DNA of 64,000 bases from Dillenia suffruticosa (taxonomy: Eukaryota; Streptophyta; Magnoliopsida; Dilleniales; Dilleniaceae): NCBI GenBank assembly GCA_033439265.1, contig JAVTVX010000024.1:11019001-11083000 (forward strand), read 5' to 3'. The position numbers and the translations under genes are program-made. The first letter of the stretch is position 1, and every line of letters begins with the position of its first letter. Below are positions 58,657-64,000 of the stretch, piece by piece. The notes below the pieces were generated by a model that did not search any database, was not told where the DNA came from, and saw only the letters and a program-made list of their open reading frames with translations.

Positions 58657-60437
58657 GATGTCAAAGTTAAACTCTAACATGACATTGTATGTTCAATACC
58701 TCTTTGTATTAATGAAACAAATTTGATTGTTTGCATGAACAATAGCAGGAACGTGTGATCCATCTATAATATCAATGCACTATTACGTGAACAGAGGATT
58801 TAGAGTGTTAATAATTTTACGAGCCATAAAGCATAAACCATTCAATGTTTTACCAAACTTTCTACTAAGAGTCTTCCCTAGTTTTTCAAATTTATTTTAG
58901 ACATTACAATTTGATTCTCTGTATGAACAAGTCTAAAGAAACATAACTACGGTTTCTATGGATTAAGACAAACCAATAAATTCAATTTTTATATGCAAAA
59001 ATTTCAGAATCGTAAAACGGATTACAATCACTTATCTCTTTCAATAATTGAGTATTCTAAATGTAGAAAATATTATAAAATCGGATCACTTTCTTTTGTT
59101 GCATAATCCAAATGTCTTGGTGAATGGATGATCAATTTTCTCAAACCCTTTTTCTTTTAAGAGTTTTCTCCTTTCATTCTCTAACTAAAATACCTTCCAT
59201 TTTTTAACACATACTCAAAAGTACTTTTGCATTCCCATTTGTTCACATTTTTTGTATGATTCACTAAGAAATGGGAAATTGGCAATTCAAAGGAGAGAGA
59301 GAGGGAGTTGATGGGTGGATACCCTGATTTCCTTTGTTTTTCAAATTCAAACTTAGACTAAAAGGGCTAGGATCTACCCACATAGGTGAACCTGCACCAT
59401 TTCCAATAACTCCTACTCGAACACGAGGGCTAAACTCACACATAGATAATCATTACAATTGAATATCAATTTTATAATAACAAATAAATTATGTGACTCA
59501 TAAGGGATGTATAGCAGCTCTCTTTCAATATGATGATGAGAATATTATATCTCGTTATACTCCAAATTTCTCTTGTTAGATACAATTAACATATCTCTTA
59601 TCCTTCAAAAACAATATAATAGTATATTTAACTTAAATCTATTCATGTATTCATAATTACGTTTTTAAACACTAAATTATAGAATAATTGAAAGGCCTAT
59701 GAGTTCAGAATAATGCATCAATCAAAAATAATCTTTCATTCGTTCTACTAACTTTCAACTTTACCATGATTATTTTCCTAGACATAGACCACCAAACTGA
59801 ATCAACCATGATTTCTTGATAATATACTAAAGTAAGAACATTAAAATAAAATTTCAAGAGATAGTTAAAATTCCTAAAGATATAAATTGAAGTTAAATAT
59901 AAACCTCTGGATTTCACCCAATGAGATGAAAAGAGATGCACTATCTCATTATCCATACGGTCACATAAATACATGTGGTATAAAGCACATGCTACGATAC
60001 ACTATCCTCCCATCTGGAAGCGTAGATCTTCTTTTATAGAAATAATGTATCATATAGGTTTTAATTCAAGTGTACATAACAATTGACTTGAGTTTTTCTT
60101 CTTACAAGTCCTCCAAAATCTTACAATATGAAGAAAAATTCACACATGACTATTAAACAAGTTCAATAGATTGTGGGATAATCATTTCGACTATCAATTA
60201 TGTATACTCAATCGATAATCTCATCTTAGTACTCTACAAGATGGCATGTATGTCAATCAATCACAAATTAATATTGTCTCATCTTCACATGTTATACAGA
60301 TATTAGAAATGATTGTTCCTGTGTGATTGCCAAAGTCAAAAACTTGTCCAAAATATTTTTAAATATAGATATAAGAATTTTGGATATATAAATAAAATTC
60401 AAATGTCAATAAATATGAGTATTATGTTATATAGACT
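58657..60437. other. 3' flank of the copia element, LTR not delimited
   Basis: No gene is seen. The 3' LTR of the minus-strand copia element should lie here, but I could not find its borders or a matching 5' copy. The ORF at 59,705-59,974 has no recognisable features. Confidence 0.35.
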
Positions 60438-60439
60438 TT

Positions 60440-62280
60440 GTGTATGATTACAATTACAATCACAATTACAATTATGGTCACAATCTAAACAATTCAAAAG
60501 ATTTAACATGTCTCACAAACATACTTCTAGATATTAGCTTCGTACAAGGATCAACCACCATCAAATTCGTAGACATATACTTTAGTGTTACCTCCCTCTT
60601 TTCAATCATGTTTTTGACTAAATTGAATTTTGTGTCTATACATTTGGTTTTACCATTGTATTTGGTATCTTTGATATAAATAATAGCTGACTGATTGTTA
60701 CTTTAATTACTTACAACTCCCACTGACTTAGTTACTACTCCCAAATATTACAAAAATCTATTCAAACAAACTCATTCCTGAACTGTGAATCATTCCTAAA
60801 CTACAAAAGTATAGACTATAAAATTCTGCTTCAATTATAGAAAGAGATCTATAGGTTTGTTTCTTACTAGTCCATGAGATGGCGCCATCATTGAGTAAGG
60901 AAATATAATCAGATGTAGATTTTCTCTCATCTAAATTATCTCCCTAATCAGCATCCGTGTATCCTTTCAGTGATAGATCATTTCCTTGATACCAAAGGAA
61001 ATAATCTACAATTTCTTTCAAGTATCTCAATATCCTTATCACAACAATCCAGTGACTCTTTATTGGATGTGATTGATACATGCAAACTAAATCCACATCA
61101 AGACAAATATCGTGACGAGTACATATTATAGCGTATATCAAACTCCCAACTACACTGGAATATGGTAGTCTAGACATTTTGTCTTTTTTTTTTCAGGAAT
61201 TTTCAAACATATTATGTATCTAATAATATGTCACCAACATATAAGACCAGAATTACAAATTAGTCATTGAAATTTTTTACATAGATACAATGGTTTTCAT
61301 CTATCATGATAAAATCATAAGAGATCACAACTCTGTGATATCTTAAATACCATTGTCTCAAAAACTGTTTAAAGTTATAAATTGATCTGTTCAATTTATA
61401 TACTCTATCTTCTTTGCCTTTAATGACAAAGCCCTTTGGTTATATCATAGAGACTTTTTTCTCAATTTATTGAGAAAAGCAATCTTCATGTCCGTATGAC
61501 ATAATTCTAAATCTAAATTAGTTACTATCGTCAACAACAGACGAATGGAGGTAAAACTTACTATTGAAAAAGATTTATCATAATCAACATTCTTTTATTG
61601 AGTGTAATCTTTTACCAACAGCTGAGTTTTATGTCTCTCATTAGTTCCATCCGCCCTGCATTTTATTTTGAGAACCCACTTGTTCTCAATAACCTGCACA
61701 CTAGTGGAAGTTCAATCAATTACCAAACATGGTTGAATCTTTTTTACTCCAATTTTTCTTCCATTGTCATTTTTCATTCATTCTTGGTAGGAAAAGATAG
61801 ATATTTATCTATTTTTAAGGATTTTCTTCATTTTCAAGAAAAACAACAAATGCGTACCATTCAATCTCAAAGTTATGCTTCGGCACAGCTTTTCTAACTT
61901 TTCTGAGTCAGTAACTCAGTTGGATCGTTAGAATTTAAATCCCTCCTACTAGAATCAATATCTAACTTATTTTCTTATGATTCCAAGGATGCACTATGGA
62001 TAGAGCTATTCTTTAAATTAACTAATTCAAACAAAAATTCTATATCTTTCATGTAACTTCTACTAAAAATTCATCCTCTAGAAACGTGACATTCTGTGGT
62101 TCAATTTCTACTACAGCTCTAATTTCTAGTTCACCAATGAATATATAACTTTTAAATTGATTACAATATCTTATAAAGATATACTTTCTCCAACAAAGGT
62201 CCAATTTTCTAAATTTATTAGAAAAATCTTGAATATATATTGCCAATCTCCAAGATCCGAGATCACTCAAACACCAATTT
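60440..62280 (-). pseudogene. Ty1/copia pol remnant: integrase end, RT, RNase H
   Basis: Minus-strand reading, right to left: the integrase-C/linker phrase (KYIFIRYCNQFKSYIF, NVTFLEDEFL) at 62,270-62,049; scattered RT pieces (61,900-61,200); the RT end and RNase H start at 61,177-60,944 (SVVGSLIYAIICTRHDI, RILRYLKEIV, KGYTDAD); and the RNase H end near 60,690-60,450 (NNQSAIIYI, KTKCIDTKFNLVKNMI, YMSTNLMVVDPCTKLI). Stops and frameshifts are frequent. The order INT-RT-RH is diagnostic of Ty1/copia. Confidence 0.8.
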
Positions 62281-62699
62281 CTTCTAGCTTAAAATTCATA
62301 TGGTGTCGTTGATACTGACTTTGAAGCTACTTTTTTTTTAAATATTGATTGCAGTCAACAAGTTATCTTCTTAAAAGGAAATTGTCAAGTTAGCCTACAC
62401 TATCATAGATATTGTCATATTTAATAATGTCATATTCCTTTTCTATCTAACACCATTCTACTAAGGCGCACAAAGAATAGTCAATTATTAATTTCGTCGA
62501 GTTTTTGATACTTAAAAAATGTTATGCAGAGTGAAAGTTCAACCATTTCTTAATTCCAATTTACAAGTGTCAATTTCTCTAACCTCTACTCTTACGGTGT
62601 TCCCCAACATAGATCCATATCGTAGCAGAAGACACTCGACAAAAATCCCTAAATGTCTTATGCTCTCTAGTCACATGGTTTGTTGCTCTTGAATCTATA

Positions 62700-63545
62700 A
62701 TCCACACAGGTTAAGAAACAGCCAACAAAACAGTACTAAAGACAGTCGCTATACTTAAAGAAATGTTTTTAGGTGCTACTTTTTTCAGTTCGACGTAATC
62801 ACGAGTGAAATAACCAAGTGATTGACAATTATAGCACTTTAACTTGCTTTTGTCATATTTCTTTCTAAAGCGTCTACATCTATTCTTCTGTGATCCGTCT
62901 CCAATCACCTTCCTTTTTTTTCTTTTGTTCTAATTCCTCTCACGCTTAGAGGCCGAGCTCTCTTGGAACTAAACTTTGCAACAAAAATATTAGTTGTGGA
63001 TCTTAGAGAACCAACATGCTCATCCTCAAGCTCAATTTGACGAGCACCATTCTAGAAAAGTTTTCGCACTGTCATTGTAAGTTAAGTTGAATTTTAGATA
63101 CTCCCACTTTTCAAGAAGAGATCAGATCAATACTTGAACTTATTATTCATTTGAGATGATATGATCAGCTGATTTCAACTCTCTTATCATTTTAGACATA
63201 ACCCTTAAATGCTGTTTGAGGTGCGCTCAGATTTCATAAGCAATTAGATATTACTCACACTTAGGGATAATGTCATCAAGTACAAAGTTTATCAGGATCG
63301 CTCGAAAAATGAAATCTCTCTTTTTCCATGCCTTGTAAGCATCGTGATCTCTCCTTTGCTGAGCAGTATTGCCCGGACCAAACTCCTACGTGACATGATT
63401 GACGCCTTCCAGGACATCTTGTTCTTCCAGCATATATCAGATTTTGTGATGCCATATCTCATAATTGTCATCATTCAATTTGTCAACTTTATTCAAATCT
63501 ACAATAATGGATTTCGATGCTATAGTTTGAGTTTTAAGAGGGTGG
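62700..63545 (-). pseudogene. Ty1/copia gag remnant
   Basis: Minus-strand phrases from about 63,500 leftward read NKVDKLNDDNYEIWHHKI, then a stop, MLEEQDVLEGV, AYKAWKKRDF, QHLRVMSKMIRELKSADHI, and the zinc knuckle CYNCQSLGYFTRDYVELKK at about 62,840-62,780. The last Cys of the knuckle has become Tyr, and the His has changed. Several stops are present. It belongs to the same element as the pol at 60,440-62,280. Confidence 0.75.
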
Positions 63546-63759
63546 ATACAAATACTAATACTTATATCATACACACAATTTTATATTTCCAAATTAACAT
63601 TTATGACAAATCAATACTAGATATAGAATAAAAAGTTTACTAAATTCTCAATCATCATCTATGATTCTAATATATCACTATCATAAATTTAATTTAAAAT
63701 TACAAAAATTCAATAAATTTTAACCATATAAAAAATTCTAATCATATCATCATAGCATG

Positions 63760-64000
63760 CATAAAGGCTCTCGGCCGATAACATAATATCATTATAATGT
63801 ACGTGTCATGCCAACATTTATCAAACCATATCAAATATTTCTCATAATTGATTTCATAAAATCATATGCATATCGATGCAATGGTACGTTTTTCATTTCG
63901 CAAATCATTTGAATGCATATTTCACAATAAAAACATGTTGTGGACACTCCAATGATTCACAAAATATTTCATAAATTCATTCCAAAAATCATAACACACG
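63760..64000 (-). mobile_element. probable LTR fragment of a Tekay-like element, cut by the window edge
   Basis: CTCTCGGCCGATAACATAATATCAT resembles the inverse of the LTR array phrase GGCCGAC...ATGATATTATG in element C. GACACTCCAATGATTCACAAA resembles GACACTCCAATAATCACAAA in LTR B and the related phrase in LTR D. Similarity is weak and only the first 240 bp are visible. Confidence 0.4.

Overview
This window is nuclear DNA from a flowering plant. It is gene-poor, AT-rich and built mostly of nested transposable elements. Plant-specific signs are Ty3 chromovirus (Tekay-like) and Tat-lineage retrotransposons, En/Spm (CACTA) transposons with CACTA termini and 3-bp target duplications, spliced genes with short GT-AG introns, and long CT/GA microsatellites. 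I cannot name the species.

Layout. (1) 85-952, minus strand: part of an F-box gene with two exons joining in phase and an uncertain 3' end. (2) 2.2-5.7 kb, plus: the 3' untranslated region and LTR of a decayed Tat-lineage element (A2). (3) 6,524-8,976: a non-autonomous CACTA element (N1). (4) 10,587-41,495, minus: a second Tat-lineage element (A), split by two insertions. The first is a 20.1-kb CACTA transposon (13,229-33,325) that carries decayed TNPD-like and TNPA-like genes and a captured host bZIP exon. It is itself interrupted by a non-autonomous CACTA (N3, 20,990-23,538) and by an old LTR retrotransposon (D, 25,315-32,419). The second is a deleted Tekay-like element (B, 37,108-40,841) inside A's 5' LTR. 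(5) 42,182-51,322, plus: a young Tekay-like element (C) with about 3.05-kb LTRs, a perfect TCTAG target duplication, an intact gag and a ruined pol. (6) 53,664-55,191, plus: the only complete host gene, a four-exon aldo-keto reductase of 327 residues. (7) 56,126-58,653: a third non-autonomous CACTA (N2), nearly the same as N1. (8) 60.4-63.6 kb, minus: a decayed Ty1/copia element. (9) 63.76-64 kb: probably an LTR fragment cut by the window edge.

Order of events read from the nesting: A is the oldest; the large CACTA landed at the 3' end of A's pol; D, N3 and B came later; C is recent, because its LTRs differ at only about sixteen positions by eye.

The most interesting points are: the captured bZIP leucine-zipper exon with its own splice donor in the CACTA element; a gag-only Tekay element that moved recently although its pol is dead; matching splice acceptors 5 bp before the gag ATG in two diverged Tekay copies, implying a leader intron that removes the primer-binding site; and tRNA-like Pol III promoter modules pointing in opposite directions inside the non-autonomous CACTA family.
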